From contig JAVBXL010000191.1 of NCBI GenBank assembly GCA_030824575.1, positions 1-44,393 on the forward strand: a stretch of DNA of 44,393 nt, in the 5' to 3' direction. The stretch is from a bacterium. Lineage in GTDB: Bacteria; Pseudomonadota; Alphaproteobacteria; Sphingomonadales; Sphingomonadaceae. Both the position numbers and the translations under genes were made by a program. The notes beneath the pieces are model-generated. The model had not been told where the DNA came from, did not search any database, and saw only the letters and a program-made list of their open reading frames with translations. Position 1 is the first letter of the stretch. Each line of letters begins with the position of its first letter. Shown piece after piece: positions 15,780 through 24,065 of this stretch.

Positions 15780-17078
15780 ATGATCGCATCGCTGTCGGAC
15801 ATGCGTCCGCTCATCCCTGATGATATCGCGAAGATCGTGCTCTCGCCCAAGTCCTATGCCGACGATGCCGTCATTTATGGCGCGTTCAAGTGGCTGCGCG
15901 AGAATATGCCGCTGGGCGTCGCACGAGTTGCCGGTTTCGATCCGATCTGGATCGTCACCAAACATGCCGACATCAAGGAAGTCGAGCGCAACGGCAAGCT
16001 ATACCATAATGCCGACCATAACCCGATCCTGAACGACCAGGCGTCCGACGCTTTCACGCGGGACATCAATGACGGGTCGCTGCGTATCATCTCCTCGCTT
16101 ACCTTCATGGACCCGCCTGAACATGCGGCCTATCGATCGGTGACGTCCAACTGGTTCCTTCCGGGCAAGATCGGCAAGCTGGAGGAACAGATTCGAGCGC
16201 TGGCGAAGAAGTCGGTCGAGCATCTGCTCAGTTTCGACGGTGAATGCGATTTCGTGCGCGACTTCGCGCTACATTACCCTCTTCGCGTCATCATGACGCT
16301 GTTCGGCGTGCCGGCTGAGGATGAACCGCGCATGTTGAAGCTGACGCAGGAATTTTTCGGGGTCCACGATCCAGAGGAACAGCGGCCCGAAATGGTCGCC
16401 GACCCAGTGGCGGGTGCCAAGATGTGGGCGGCCGCGCTGGAGGATTTCTATCGCTATTTCGACGATCTGAGCGCGAGGCGTAAGGACGTGCCGACAGACG
16501 ATCTGCTGTCACTGATCGCCAATTCGCGGGTCAACGGCTTGCCCATCCCGCGCGACGAAGCCAATGGCTATTACGTCGCGATCGCGACCGCCGGGCACGA
16601 CACGACATCCTCGTCCACGGCGGGCGGCCTGCACGGCATGATGCTGTACCCGGAAAACTGGGCGAAGGTTAAGGCCGATCCGGGGCTGATCCCCGGCTTG
16701 GTGGACGAAGCGATCCGCTGGACCAGTCCGGTCAAGCATTTCATGCGCAACGCGACCGCCGATACGGTACTGCGCGGCCAGACCATCCAGGCAATGGACC
16801 GGCTGATGATGTGCTATCCGTCCGGTTGCCGGGACGAGGAAGTGTTTGCCGATCCCGACCGCTTCGACATCAGCCGTTCGCCCAACCCGCACATCGCCTT
16901 CGGCTTCGGGCCGCATATGTGCCTGGGTCAGCATCTCGCCAAGCTGGAGATGCGCGTGCTGTTCGAGGAGTTGCTGCCACATCTGAAGTCAGTCGAACTG
17001 GCCGGGACACCGCGCATGGTCGAAACCAATTTCGTCGGCGGCTACAAGACGCTGCCGATCAGTTTCACGCGGTGTTGA
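15780..17078 (+). CDS. Cytochrome P450, CYP108-like (terpineol/aromatic hydroxylase type)
   Basis: A 432-residue soluble bacterial P450. The I-helix oxygen-activation motif is AGHDTT (271-276), the K-helix pair is Glu310/Arg313 in EAIRW, and the haem ligand is Cys381 in FGFGPHMCLGQHLA. Blocks such as LRVIMTLFGVPAEDEPRMLK and the C-terminal NFVGGYK match, from memory, P450terp (CYP108A1, alpha-terpineol 7-hydroxylase) and CYP108D1 of Novosphingobium. The enzyme probably hydroxylates a methyl or ring carbon of a terpenoid or alkyl-cyclic hydrocarbon as the first step. It needs a ferredoxin and a reductase, and neither is encoded in this window. It is first in a long plus-strand operon after an AT-rich control region. 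Confidence 0.92.
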   Translation: MIASLSDMRPLIPDDIAKIVLSPKSYADDAVIYGAFKWLRENMPLGVARVAGFDPIWIVTKHADIKEVERNGKLYHNADHNPILNDQASDAFTRDINDGSLRIISSLTFMDPPEHAAYRSVTSNWFLPGKIGKLEEQIRALAKKSVEHLLSFDGECDFVRDFALHYPLRVIMTLFGVPAEDEPRMLKLTQEFFGVHDPEEQRPEMVADPVAGAKMWAAALEDFYRYFDDLSARRKDVPTDDLLSLIANSRVNGLPIPRDEANGYYVAIATAGHDTTSSSTAGGLHGMMLYPENWAKVKADPGLIPGLVDEAIRWTSPVKHFMRNATADTVLRGQTIQAMDRLMMCYPSGCRDEEVFADPDRFDISRSPNPHIAFGFGPHMCLGQHLAKLEMRVLFEELLPHLKSVELAGTPRMVETNFVGGYKTLPISFTRC

Positions 17079-17205
17079 CGCGGATGCCGCGCACCTCTTC
17101 CCCATCCAACCGGACCCAGTCCATGAGCCCAATATCGAGCCCCTCTTGGGAGCCGCGTCTGCAAAGTCGGGTGTGGCTCTGCCTTTCCCCTTTCGGAGAT
17201 ACTGT

Positions 17206-18714
17206 ATGAACGCTCCTGCTACCATCGCCGCCGCTCTCCATGGCGAGGCTGGCCACGAAGTCCGTCTGCCGCCGCAAAAGATGCTGATCGGCGGGTCGTG
17301 GGACGCGGCCGGGGACGGTCGCACCATCGATGTGGAAGACCCGGCGACGGGACAGGTGTTCGCCAGCGTTCCTGCGGGGAGCGCGGCGGATGTGGACCGC
17401 GCCGTGACCAAGGCGCGCGCCGCGTTCGAGTCCGCCGCATGGGCGCGGATGCGGCCGCTCGACCGCGGCAAGATCATTGAGGCGATCGCGCGCAAGATTG
17501 AGGATAATGCCCAGGAACTCGCGCTGCTGGAAAGCTATGACAATGGCAAGGCAGTGCATCATGCGCTGGCGGTGGATGTACCTGCTGCCGTCGATATTTT
17601 CCGCTACATGGCCGGCTGGGCGTCGAAAATCTATGGTCAGGTGAACCCGATTTCGGGGGATGGCCGCCAATATCACAGCTATTCGGTGCGCGAACCGATC
17701 GGCGTCGTCGGCCAGATCGTGCCGTGGAATTATCCGCTGGCCATGGCGGCGTGGAAGATCGCGTCGGCGCTGGCGGCGGGCTGCACCATCGTCCTCAAAC
17801 CCTCCGAAGTCACGCCGTTGACTGCGCTGCGCCTCGCCGAACTGGCGCTGGAGGCGGGGTTGCCCGAAGGCGTGCTGAACATCGTCACCGGCTATGGCCA
17901 TGAAGCGGGGCAGGCGCTGGTCGAACATCCGGGTATCGACAAGATCGCCTTCACCGGATCGACCCGCGTGGGCAAGCAGATCGTCCAGACAGCGGCGAAG
18001 GATCTGAAGCGCGTGACGCTGGAACTGGGTGGCAAGTCGCCCTCGCTGATCTTCGCCGACGCCGATCTCGACAAGGCGGCGATCGGTGCGGCGCTCGCCA
18101 TCTTCTTCAACAGCGGGCAGGTATGCCTTGCCGCCTCACGCCTCTATGTCGAACGCTCGGTATTCGACAAGGTGGTGGACGGCGTCGCGCAGGTGGCCAA
18201 GAGCTTCAAGCTCGGCCATGGCCGCGATCCCGACACGATGCTGGGGCCGTTGGTGTCGAAGGTGCAGCAGGGCCGCGTGCTGGACTTCATCGCACAGGGC
18301 AAGGCGAGCGGCGCGGACCTTGTCACCGGCGGCGGGACGGGGGACCGGGACGGCTATTTCGTCGAACCGACCATCTTCGCCAATCCCGATGCCGACGCCA
18401 GCATCGTGCGGGAGGAGATTTTCGGCCCGGTGCTGGTGGCGACCCCGTTCGACGATGTGGACGATGTAATCCGGCAAGCCAACGATACCCGTTATGGCCT
18501 GGCCGCCAATATCTGGACCCGCGACCTGTCGCGCGCTCACCTGACCGCGCGCAAGCTGCAAGCCGGGACGGTGTGGATCAATACCCACGGCATGAACGAT
18601 CCGTCCGCGCCCTTTGGCGGCGTGAAGGAATCCGGCTGGGGGCGCGAAGTCGGTGAAGAGGGCGTGCTGCACTATACCGAAACCAAGACGGTTACCGCGC
18701 TGTTGGACGATTGA
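17206..18714 (+). CDS. NAD(P)-dependent aldehyde dehydrogenase
   Basis: A 502-residue member of the aldehyde dehydrogenase superfamily of normal length. The catalytic Cys307 lies in FFNSGQVCLAASR, the general base Glu273 in LELGGKSPS, and FTGSTRVGKQI is part of the cofactor site. PFGGVKESGWGRE is the usual C-terminal block. It would oxidise the aldehyde made from the P450 product after alcohol oxidation, giving a carboxylic acid ready for CoA activation. The ATG at 17206 is chosen since GGAG lies 8 bases upstream. About 127 bases separate it from the P450 gene, with the same direction of reading. Confidence 0.93.
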   Translation: MNAPATIAAALHGEAGHEVRLPPQKMLIGGSWDAAGDGRTIDVEDPATGQVFASVPAGSAADVDRAVTKARAAFESAAWARMRPLDRGKIIEAIARKIEDNAQELALLESYDNGKAVHHALAVDVPAAVDIFRYMAGWASKIYGQVNPISGDGRQYHSYSVREPIGVVGQIVPWNYPLAMAAWKIASALAAGCTIVLKPSEVTPLTALRLAELALEAGLPEGVLNIVTGYGHEAGQALVEHPGIDKIAFTGSTRVGKQIVQTAAKDLKRVTLELGGKSPSLIFADADLDKAAIGAALAIFFNSGQVCLAASRLYVERSVFDKVVDGVAQVAKSFKLGHGRDPDTMLGPLVSKVQQGRVLDFIAQGKASGADLVTGGGTGDRDGYFVEPTIFANPDADASIVREEIFGPVLVATPFDDVDDVIRQANDTRYGLAANIWTRDLSRAHLTARKLQAGTVWINTHGMNDPSAPFGGVKESGWGREVGEEGVLHYTETKTVTALLDD

Positions 18715-18751
18715 GGCCAATCAAAACAAGAATCAAGGAGGGAGGATGGCA

Positions 18752-19693
18752 ATGGAAAGGATGAGCATGACGGCACTCACCACGGCTTACATGACCGAAA
18801 ATTGCGAGCGCCATATTCCCAATCCGGCCATCCCCAAATGGAACCAGAGCTACTATTTCAACTTCTATGACCGGCAGGCGAAACTGGGCGGCTTCATCCG
18901 CTTCGGTTTCATGGAGAATGTCGGCGAAACCAATGGCTTCGCGATCTTTTTCATGGACGGAAAGCCGCTGTTCACCCGCGTCAACATGAACCTTCCCTAC
19001 ACCCAGGATCGCCCCGAAGGCGGTGTTACCGTGGCGGGTGTGCGCCTGGAGGCGGTGCGGCCGTTACAGACGTGCCGAATTACCATCGATACCGAGGATT
19101 TTGGCGTCGACCTCAGCTGGGATCAGCGCTTTGCGATGGGCGACAGCATCGTTCCGGGCAATCAGGACGACGCGATTGCGCGGGAACTGGCCTATATCCA
19201 TCTGGAGGGTGCCTGCGACGTCACCGGCACGGTGCGCCTGCGCACCGGACAGACCATCGCGATCAAGGACGCGGGTTTTCGCGACGTCAGTTGCGGCCCG
19301 CGCAACTGGGCGGGGGTTCAGCATTATCGGCTGGCATGGCCGATCTTCGACAATGGCATGTCCTGCGTCGCGGTCCATGCCATCACCGAACAGGGTGAGG
19401 GCTATCAGAAGATCCTGCACGACGGGAAGCGTTGGCATCATATCGGTCGGGTCGAAGAAGTCATCGACTATGAAGCCGACGAAATGGGTTTTCGCCATGT
19501 CCACTGGAAGGTGTGGGACGAGGAAGATCGCTTGTGGGAATTTACCGCCAAGCCATTGTTCCGCTGGCAATTCCCCTTCGACAGTTTCGTGATGGTCGAA
19601 CAGATGATGGAATATCGTCTGAGCGACGGGACGATTGGCTATGGCATGGGTGAAGGCGGTTTCCGCTTCCCCTGGGAAGGCAATGGCAATTGA
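18752..19693 (+). CDS. DUF7064/DUF7065-type protein, copy A (variant motif)
   Basis: A 313-residue protein without signal peptide. Its layout of two beta-rich halves, with a central R-D-x-S-x-GPR motif, matches proteins annotated DUF7064/DUF7065. To my eye these resemble the tandem lipocalin-like fold of AttH, Svf1 and CrtC carotenoid hydratase. Here the motif reads RDVSCGPR (residues 177-184), so the His and Trp of the usual RDHSWGPR are replaced. The role is unknown; a hydratase, lyase or ligand-binding function is guesswork. AAGGAGGGAGG supports either ATG at 18746 or 18752; spacing favours 18752. Its stop is one base before the kinase start, and it is the first gene of a cassette repeated downstream. 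Confidence 0.75.
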   Translation: MERMSMTALTTAYMTENCERHIPNPAIPKWNQSYYFNFYDRQAKLGGFIRFGFMENVGETNGFAIFFMDGKPLFTRVNMNLPYTQDRPEGGVTVAGVRLEAVRPLQTCRITIDTEDFGVDLSWDQRFAMGDSIVPGNQDDAIARELAYIHLEGACDVTGTVRLRTGQTIAIKDAGFRDVSCGPRNWAGVQHYRLAWPIFDNGMSCVAVHAITEQGEGYQKILHDGKRWHHIGRVEEVIDYEADEMGFRHVHWKVWDEEDRLWEFTAKPLFRWQFPFDSFVMVEQMMEYRLSDGTIGYGMGEGGFRFPWEGNGN

Positions 19694-19694
19694 C

Positions 19695-20873
19695 ATGAGC
19701 GATATCATCGACGCGCCGCCGATTGACAAGATCGACATCTGGAATCGCGACGACATGGAGCCGCGCATTCGGGAGATATTGGACCGGACCGTGCGGGACC
19801 GGGTGAAAGGCCCCTATGCAGCGAAGACCGACGAACAGGTCATCGCCATGCTGACCCGCTATTTTGCCGCCGAAGGACTGGCGGATGTAGCCATATCCGA
19901 CGTTGCGCGCATGGCCGGCGGCGCGTCGAAGGAACAGTTCGCCTTCACCTTGCAGCATAAGGGTGACGCGGTGGGTGAGCGGCTGGTGCTGCGCATGGAC
20001 CCGCTGGAAGCCATTTCCCAAACCTGCCGCGGGCGTGAGGCGCAGGTGCATGTGGCGTTTGCCGGCATATTGCCGGTCGCGTCGGTCCGCAGCATCGATG
20101 CCGATGGCGACATATTGGGCCAGCCGGCGATCATCCTGGGCTTCGTCAACGGCGTGACCGAACCGAGCGACGGCACGGGGCATGGCGTATCGGGCATCGG
20201 TACGCGCTATGACGATTGGGCGGCCAAGCTGGCACCGCAATTTATCGACGCGCTGGCGCAGGTGCATCGGTTCGACTGGCGCTCCGCTGACCTGTCCTAT
20301 TATGCGGCGCCCAAACCGGGAACGCGACAGGCTGCGATCTGGCAGGTCAACTGGTGGTCGCAAGTCTGGTGGGATGGCGTCGTCCAGCCGGTCGCTATGG
20401 TGACCTATGCCGAACGCTGGCTACGTGAAAATGCGCCGGTCTGCGACGCGCCCGTCATGTGCCACAGCGATTTGCGGCTGGGCAATTTCATGTTCGAGGA
20501 ACCGAGCGGCAAATTTACCGCCGTGCTCGACTGGGAACTGGCGCATATTGGGGACTTTCACGAGGATATCGCCTGGGCGACCCAACGCCTGTTCGGGACA
20601 TGGACCGATGACGGCATCTTCCTGGTCTGCGGCCTGATCCCGCGCGACGCATTCCTCAGTGGCTATGAGGCCGCGTCCGGTAACCGGATCGATCCGGCCA
20701 AGCTGCGCTATTATGAAGTTCTCAACGCTTATAAATGCGCGGTGATCGACCTGGGCCAGGCGATGCGCGCTGCGACCGAGAGCAACAATCATCAGGACGT
20801 CATCCTGACATGGCTTGGTTCGGCGGGGGCCGTGTTCCTCGAACAACTCGTCACGCTGATCCGGGAGGCCTGA
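19695..20873 (+). CDS. APH-fold phosphotransferase, copy A
   Basis: A 392-residue kinase-like protein of the aminoglycoside-phosphotransferase/choline-kinase superfamily. The catalytic loop is HSDLRLGN (His257, Asp259, Asn264) and the metal-binding Asp279 lies in VLDWELAH. A nucleotide-loop region (GGASKEQFAFTL) and a Lys/Arg-rich N-lobe precede them. Such ACAD11-N/LvaA-type kinases phosphorylate hydroxyacyl-CoA substrates in catabolic clusters; nothing here suggests antibiotic resistance. The start at 19695 matches the length of the copy-B kinase exactly. It is followed after 3 bases by the small partner gene. The second kinase has the same length and active-site numbering. Confidence 0.85.
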   Translation: MSDIIDAPPIDKIDIWNRDDMEPRIREILDRTVRDRVKGPYAAKTDEQVIAMLTRYFAAEGLADVAISDVARMAGGASKEQFAFTLQHKGDAVGERLVLRMDPLEAISQTCRGREAQVHVAFAGILPVASVRSIDADGDILGQPAIILGFVNGVTEPSDGTGHGVSGIGTRYDDWAAKLAPQFIDALAQVHRFDWRSADLSYYAAPKPGTRQAAIWQVNWWSQVWWDGVVQPVAMVTYAERWLRENAPVCDAPVMCHSDLRLGNFMFEEPSGKFTAVLDWELAHIGDFHEDIAWATQRLFGTWTDDGIFLVCGLIPRDAFLSGYEAASGNRIDPAKLRYYEVLNAYKCAVIDLGQAMRAATESNNHQDVILTWLGSAGAVFLEQLVTLIREA

Positions 20874-20876
20874 ATC

Positions 20877-21389
20877 ATGCTGCCCAATATCGATCTGCGC
20901 ATCGCGAACATGGTGAAGGCGCTTGAGCAGGTCATCCTGCCCGCGTTGCCGCGCGACCAGCGTCTGGCGCGCGACCAGGCCATGCTGGTTGCCGGCCATC
21001 TGCGCATGCTGGGCGACCAGTGGAAGGCGGCATTGCGCTACGAGCGGATATCTCTGGATGCCCTGGCCGGGCTTGCCCGCGACTTGATCCCTGCTGCGCC
21101 GGCGGCGCTCGGCCGCAGGCTGGAGGATGCTTTGACAGCGGCGCAGGGATGCGACCGCGAAAGCGTCATCGCGCTCGAGCAGGCCAATATCGCGCTGGGC
21201 CATGCCGTCGATGCGGTGATCCTGGGGGGGGAGGCGCATACGCCGCTGCCGCAGGCGTCGATCGACGCGATCCTCGATTATGCGCTGCGTCATGCGCGGC
21301 GCGAACGGACATGGTTCAAGCGCAACGGCCTTGATCCCGATCGGGGTGATTTGCCCGATCTGGCTGCGATGCTGGATACCGCCCCCTGA
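20877..21389 (+). CDS. Small helical partner protein of the kinase, copy A
   Basis: A 170-residue protein without membrane segments, probably all-alpha. It begins MLPNIDLRIANMVKALEQV and ends with the conserved block ARRERTWFKRNGLDPDR. The paralogue encoded at 23559 shares both ends and the length. I know no named domain. The three-base gap after the kinase gene and its conservation as a pair suggest that the two proteins form a complex. This recalls LvaB, the small protein encoded beside the kinase LvaA in Pseudomonas putida levulinate catabolism, but similarity to LvaB itself has not been tested. Confidence 0.8.
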   Translation: MLPNIDLRIANMVKALEQVILPALPRDQRLARDQAMLVAGHLRMLGDQWKAALRYERISLDALAGLARDLIPAAPAALGRRLEDALTAAQGCDRESVIALEQANIALGHAVDAVILGGEAHTPLPQASIDAILDYALRHARRERTWFKRNGLDPDRGDLPDLAAMLDTAP

Positions 21390-21436
21390 CCGCTACACCC
21401 AATAATATAGAAAAGCCTGGCAAGGAGAGTTCAGAC

Positions 21437-22366
21437 ATGCAGGACATGACAAAGCAGATCGCGGATTTCCCGGTAAGCAACGCCTTTCGCCACAAGCTGG
21501 CGGAGGATGGTCGAGAATCAACGACGCACCAATTCGTCCTGCCGCAATATGGCATCGCCGGCTATTATTACCCGACGGTGCGCGCCAATGGCCAAGCGAA
21601 AGGCCGCATGCATCTTTTCGGGCCGGCATTGGATACACCGATCGAGGAAGATGTCGAACAGTTGGTGTCTGACGATATGGATTTCGACGACTGGCGCTTT
21701 GGGCCGCTGTTGATGGCAGTGCGCGAACCGTTCAAGACCATCGATTTGGGATGGACGGGCGACCGGGTTCAGTTCGAAGGACAGTGGAATGCCATCCATC
21801 CGCCCTATGCCTTCAGTATGCATCCCAAGGGCAATCCGCCCTATTATGGTGACGACCGCACCGAACAACATGGCATCATCAAGGGTAATCTGCGGATCGA
21901 CGGAAAGGACTATGCGCTCAACGACTTCATGATCCGCGATCATAGTTGGGGGCCGCGGGTCTGGGGATTGAACCAGCATTATAAATGGTTCCACGCGACG
22001 ACAAAGGGCGTGTCGGTGCATTTCTTCGAAATGATGTCCTTCGGCAAGGTGGAGACGCGTGGCTACCTGTATAAAGACGGCGTGATGCAGCACATTGCCG
22101 CTATCGATTACGATATCGATTATGACGACGATATGATGCACGATCGTTTCCGCGTGACCGTGACGGATATGCAGGGCCGATCCGTATTCGTCGATTGCAA
22201 GGCGTTCGCTAAATATCAGGCCGACCTGGACCCCGTCATTGCGCTGAACGAAGCGGTCGTCACCGTTACCATTGATGGAGAAGAAGGCACGGGCTGGTGC
22301 GAATTCTGCTGGACCCGTGATTATTTGAACTTTGCCCGCCCCTATGTCCGGCGCTTTGCATGGTGA
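21437..22366 (+). CDS. DUF7064/DUF7065-type protein, copy B (full motif)
   Basis: A 309-residue paralogue of the protein encoded at 18752, with the complete motif RDHSWGPR (residues 167-174) followed by GLNQHYKWFH. Aromatic and acidic residues are frequent, as expected for a beta-barrel ligand pocket. Members occur in sphingomonad and actinobacterial catabolic clusters, usually near APH-type kinases, but have no proven function that I know of. It starts the second copy of the three-gene cassette and lies 47 bases after the first copy. CAAGGAGAG precedes the ATG. The intact motif suggests that this copy keeps the ancestral activity while copy A has changed. Confidence 0.78.
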   Translation: MQDMTKQIADFPVSNAFRHKLAEDGRESTTHQFVLPQYGIAGYYYPTVRANGQAKGRMHLFGPALDTPIEEDVEQLVSDDMDFDDWRFGPLLMAVREPFKTIDLGWTGDRVQFEGQWNAIHPPYAFSMHPKGNPPYYGDDRTEQHGIIKGNLRIDGKDYALNDFMIRDHSWGPRVWGLNQHYKWFHATTKGVSVHFFEMMSFGKVETRGYLYKDGVMQHIAAIDYDIDYDDDMMHDRFRVTVTDMQGRSVFVDCKAFAKYQADLDPVIALNEAVVTVTIDGEEGTGWCEFCWTRDYLNFARPYVRRFAW

Positions 22367-22376
22367 CGAATCCCAA

Positions 22377-23555
22377 ATGGAACGCCGCGCCATGACGCCG
22401 ACCCGCGACGATGTCGATATATGGGACCGCTCAGAGATGGAGCCGCGCATCCGCCATGTTCTGGAACGCACGGTACGCCTGCGCGATACCGGCCCCTACA
22501 GGCCCAAGTCGGACGGTCAAGTGACGGACATGCTGACCCGTTTCTTCGTGGCGAAGGGTCTGGAAGACATAGCCATAACCGATGTGGAGCGCATGTCCGG
22601 CGGCGCTTCGAAGGAGCAGTTCGCCTTCACCCTGGTCCATCGGGCGGATGGCGGGGGCGAGCGGCTGGTGCTGCGCATGGACCCGTTGGAGGCGATCGCC
22701 CAGACCTGCCGTGGGCGGGAGGGCGAGATCCAGGCGATCATGGGCGACCATATGCCGGTGGCGGCGGTGCGTTGGATTGATGCCGATGGCGACTTGCTGG
22801 GCCAGCCCGCGGTCATATTGGGCTTCGTTAGCGGCGTCACCCAGCCGAGCGACGGAGGCGGGCAGGGCGTGTCGGGTATGGGCGGGCGGCTGGGCGCCCT
22901 GATCGACCGGTTGGCGCCGCAATATATCGACGCGCTCGCCACCACCCATCGTTTCGACTGGGCGCGTGCGCATCTGGAATTTTTCGACGCACCACGTGCG
23001 AACAGCAACCAGGCGGCGATCTGGCAGGTCAACTGGTGGTCGCAGGTGTGGTGGGACTGCCTGGTGGAACCGGTCCCGGTCGTGACGTTGGCCGAACGCT
23101 GGTTGCGGGAGAATGCGCCGGTGTGCGACCGGCCGATGCTGGTGCATGGCGACCTGCGCATGGGCAATTTCATGTTTGAGGAACCGAGCGGGCAATTCAC
23201 CGCCGTCCTCGACTGGGAGCTCGCCCATGTCGGCGATTTTCACGAGGATATCGCCTGGACCATGCAGAAGCTATTCGGAGCCTGGCGCGACGACGGCGTT
23301 TTCCTGGTCAGCGGCCTGTTGCCGCGCAACGATTTCATCGCGCAATATCAGGCGGCGTCGGGCAATGCGATCGACCCGGCGAGGCTGCATTATTACGAGG
23401 TTCTCAACGCCTATAAATGCGCGGTCATGGATCTGGGCCAGGCGATGCGTGCGTCCGTCGCCAGCAACAATCACCAGGAAGTCGTTCTGACCTGGCTTGG
23501 CTCTGCCGGCGCTGTTTTCCTGAGCCATATCGTCCAACTCATTCGGAAGGGCTGA
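22377..23555 (+). CDS. APH-fold phosphotransferase, copy B
   Basis: A 392-residue kinase nearly collinear with copy A; most positions are identical by eye, including AIWQVNWWSQVWWD and GNFMFEEPSG. The active-site residues fall at the same numbers: His257 and Asp259 in HGDLRMGN, Asp279 in VLDWELAH. The ATG at 22377 is chosen because it aligns with the copy-A start and lies 10 bases after the preceding stop; the ribosome site is weak, so coupling to upstream translation is likely. The function is inferred as phosphorylation of a hydroxylated pathway intermediate. Differences between the two copies lie mainly in the N-terminal third and may set substrate choice. Confidence 0.85.
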   Translation: MERRAMTPTRDDVDIWDRSEMEPRIRHVLERTVRLRDTGPYRPKSDGQVTDMLTRFFVAKGLEDIAITDVERMSGGASKEQFAFTLVHRADGGGERLVLRMDPLEAIAQTCRGREGEIQAIMGDHMPVAAVRWIDADGDLLGQPAVILGFVSGVTQPSDGGGQGVSGMGGRLGALIDRLAPQYIDALATTHRFDWARAHLEFFDAPRANSNQAAIWQVNWWSQVWWDCLVEPVPVVTLAERWLRENAPVCDRPMLVHGDLRMGNFMFEEPSGQFTAVLDWELAHVGDFHEDIAWTMQKLFGAWRDDGVFLVSGLLPRNDFIAQYQAASGNAIDPARLHYYEVLNAYKCAVMDLGQAMRASVASNNHQEVVLTWLGSAGAVFLSHIVQLIRKG

Positions 23556-23558
23556 CCC

Positions 23559-24065
23559 ATGCTGCCGAGTATCGATCTGCGCATCGCGAACATCGTCAAG
23601 GCGCTGGAGCAGGTGGTCCTGCCCGCCCTGACCGGGCGCGAGCGGCTCGCCAAGGATCAGGTCAATCTGTGCATCGGTCATTTGCAGATGATCGCTCAGC
23701 AATGGCGATGGGCGGCGGCGTTCGAGGCTGGCTCTTTCCACGCCATGATCGCTCTGGCGGAACAGATGCTGTGCTCGGTTGATCCAGGCTCTGCCGAAGA
23801 ACTGGCGCAGGCGATCGCATCGGCCAAGGCGGTGGAAGGCCAGGGTTTGGCAGCGGTCGAACATGCCATCGTCGCGTTGGGCGGCCTGATCGACCGCATC
23901 ATCCTGGGCGAAGATGGCAAGGTGGCGCTGGCGCCAGCCGTCTGGGAAGCGGTGCTGGACTATGGCGAGAAGCAGGCGTTGCGCGAACGCACATGGTTTG
24001 CGGCCACCGGTCTGGACCCCGATCGGCAGGAACTGCCGAGTATCGCGGCGATGATGACAGCATGA
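23559..24065 (+). CDS. Small helical partner protein of the kinase, copy B
   Basis: A 168-residue paralogue of the protein encoded at 20877. It starts MLPSIDLRIANIVKALEQV and ends with ALRERTWFAATGLDPDR followed by a short tail. The middle is much more diverged than the ends, which hints that the termini form the shared interface, probably with the kinase. It begins 3 bases after the kinase stop, and its own stop overlaps the next gene as ATGA. There is no recognised domain. Confidence 0.8.
   Translation: MLPSIDLRIANIVKALEQVVLPALTGRERLAKDQVNLCIGHLQMIAQQWRWAAAFEAGSFHAMIALAEQMLCSVDPGSAEELAQAIASAKAVEGQGLAAVEHAIVALGGLIDRIILGEDGKVALAPAVWEAVLDYGEKQALRERTWFAATGLDPDRQELPSIAAMMTA

Noticed and set aside
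15780..17078. Steroid C26-hydroxylase (CYP125-type) identity for the P450
   Set aside because: The I-helix, haem-loop and C-terminal blocks match my memory of CYP108 (terpineol/aromatic) much better than CYP125.
19695..20873. Aminoglycoside resistance as the role of the APH-fold proteins
   Set aside because: The kinases lie inside an acyl-CoA catabolic operon, are duplicated with small partner genes and lack any resistance-gene context, so a metabolic kinase is far more likely.
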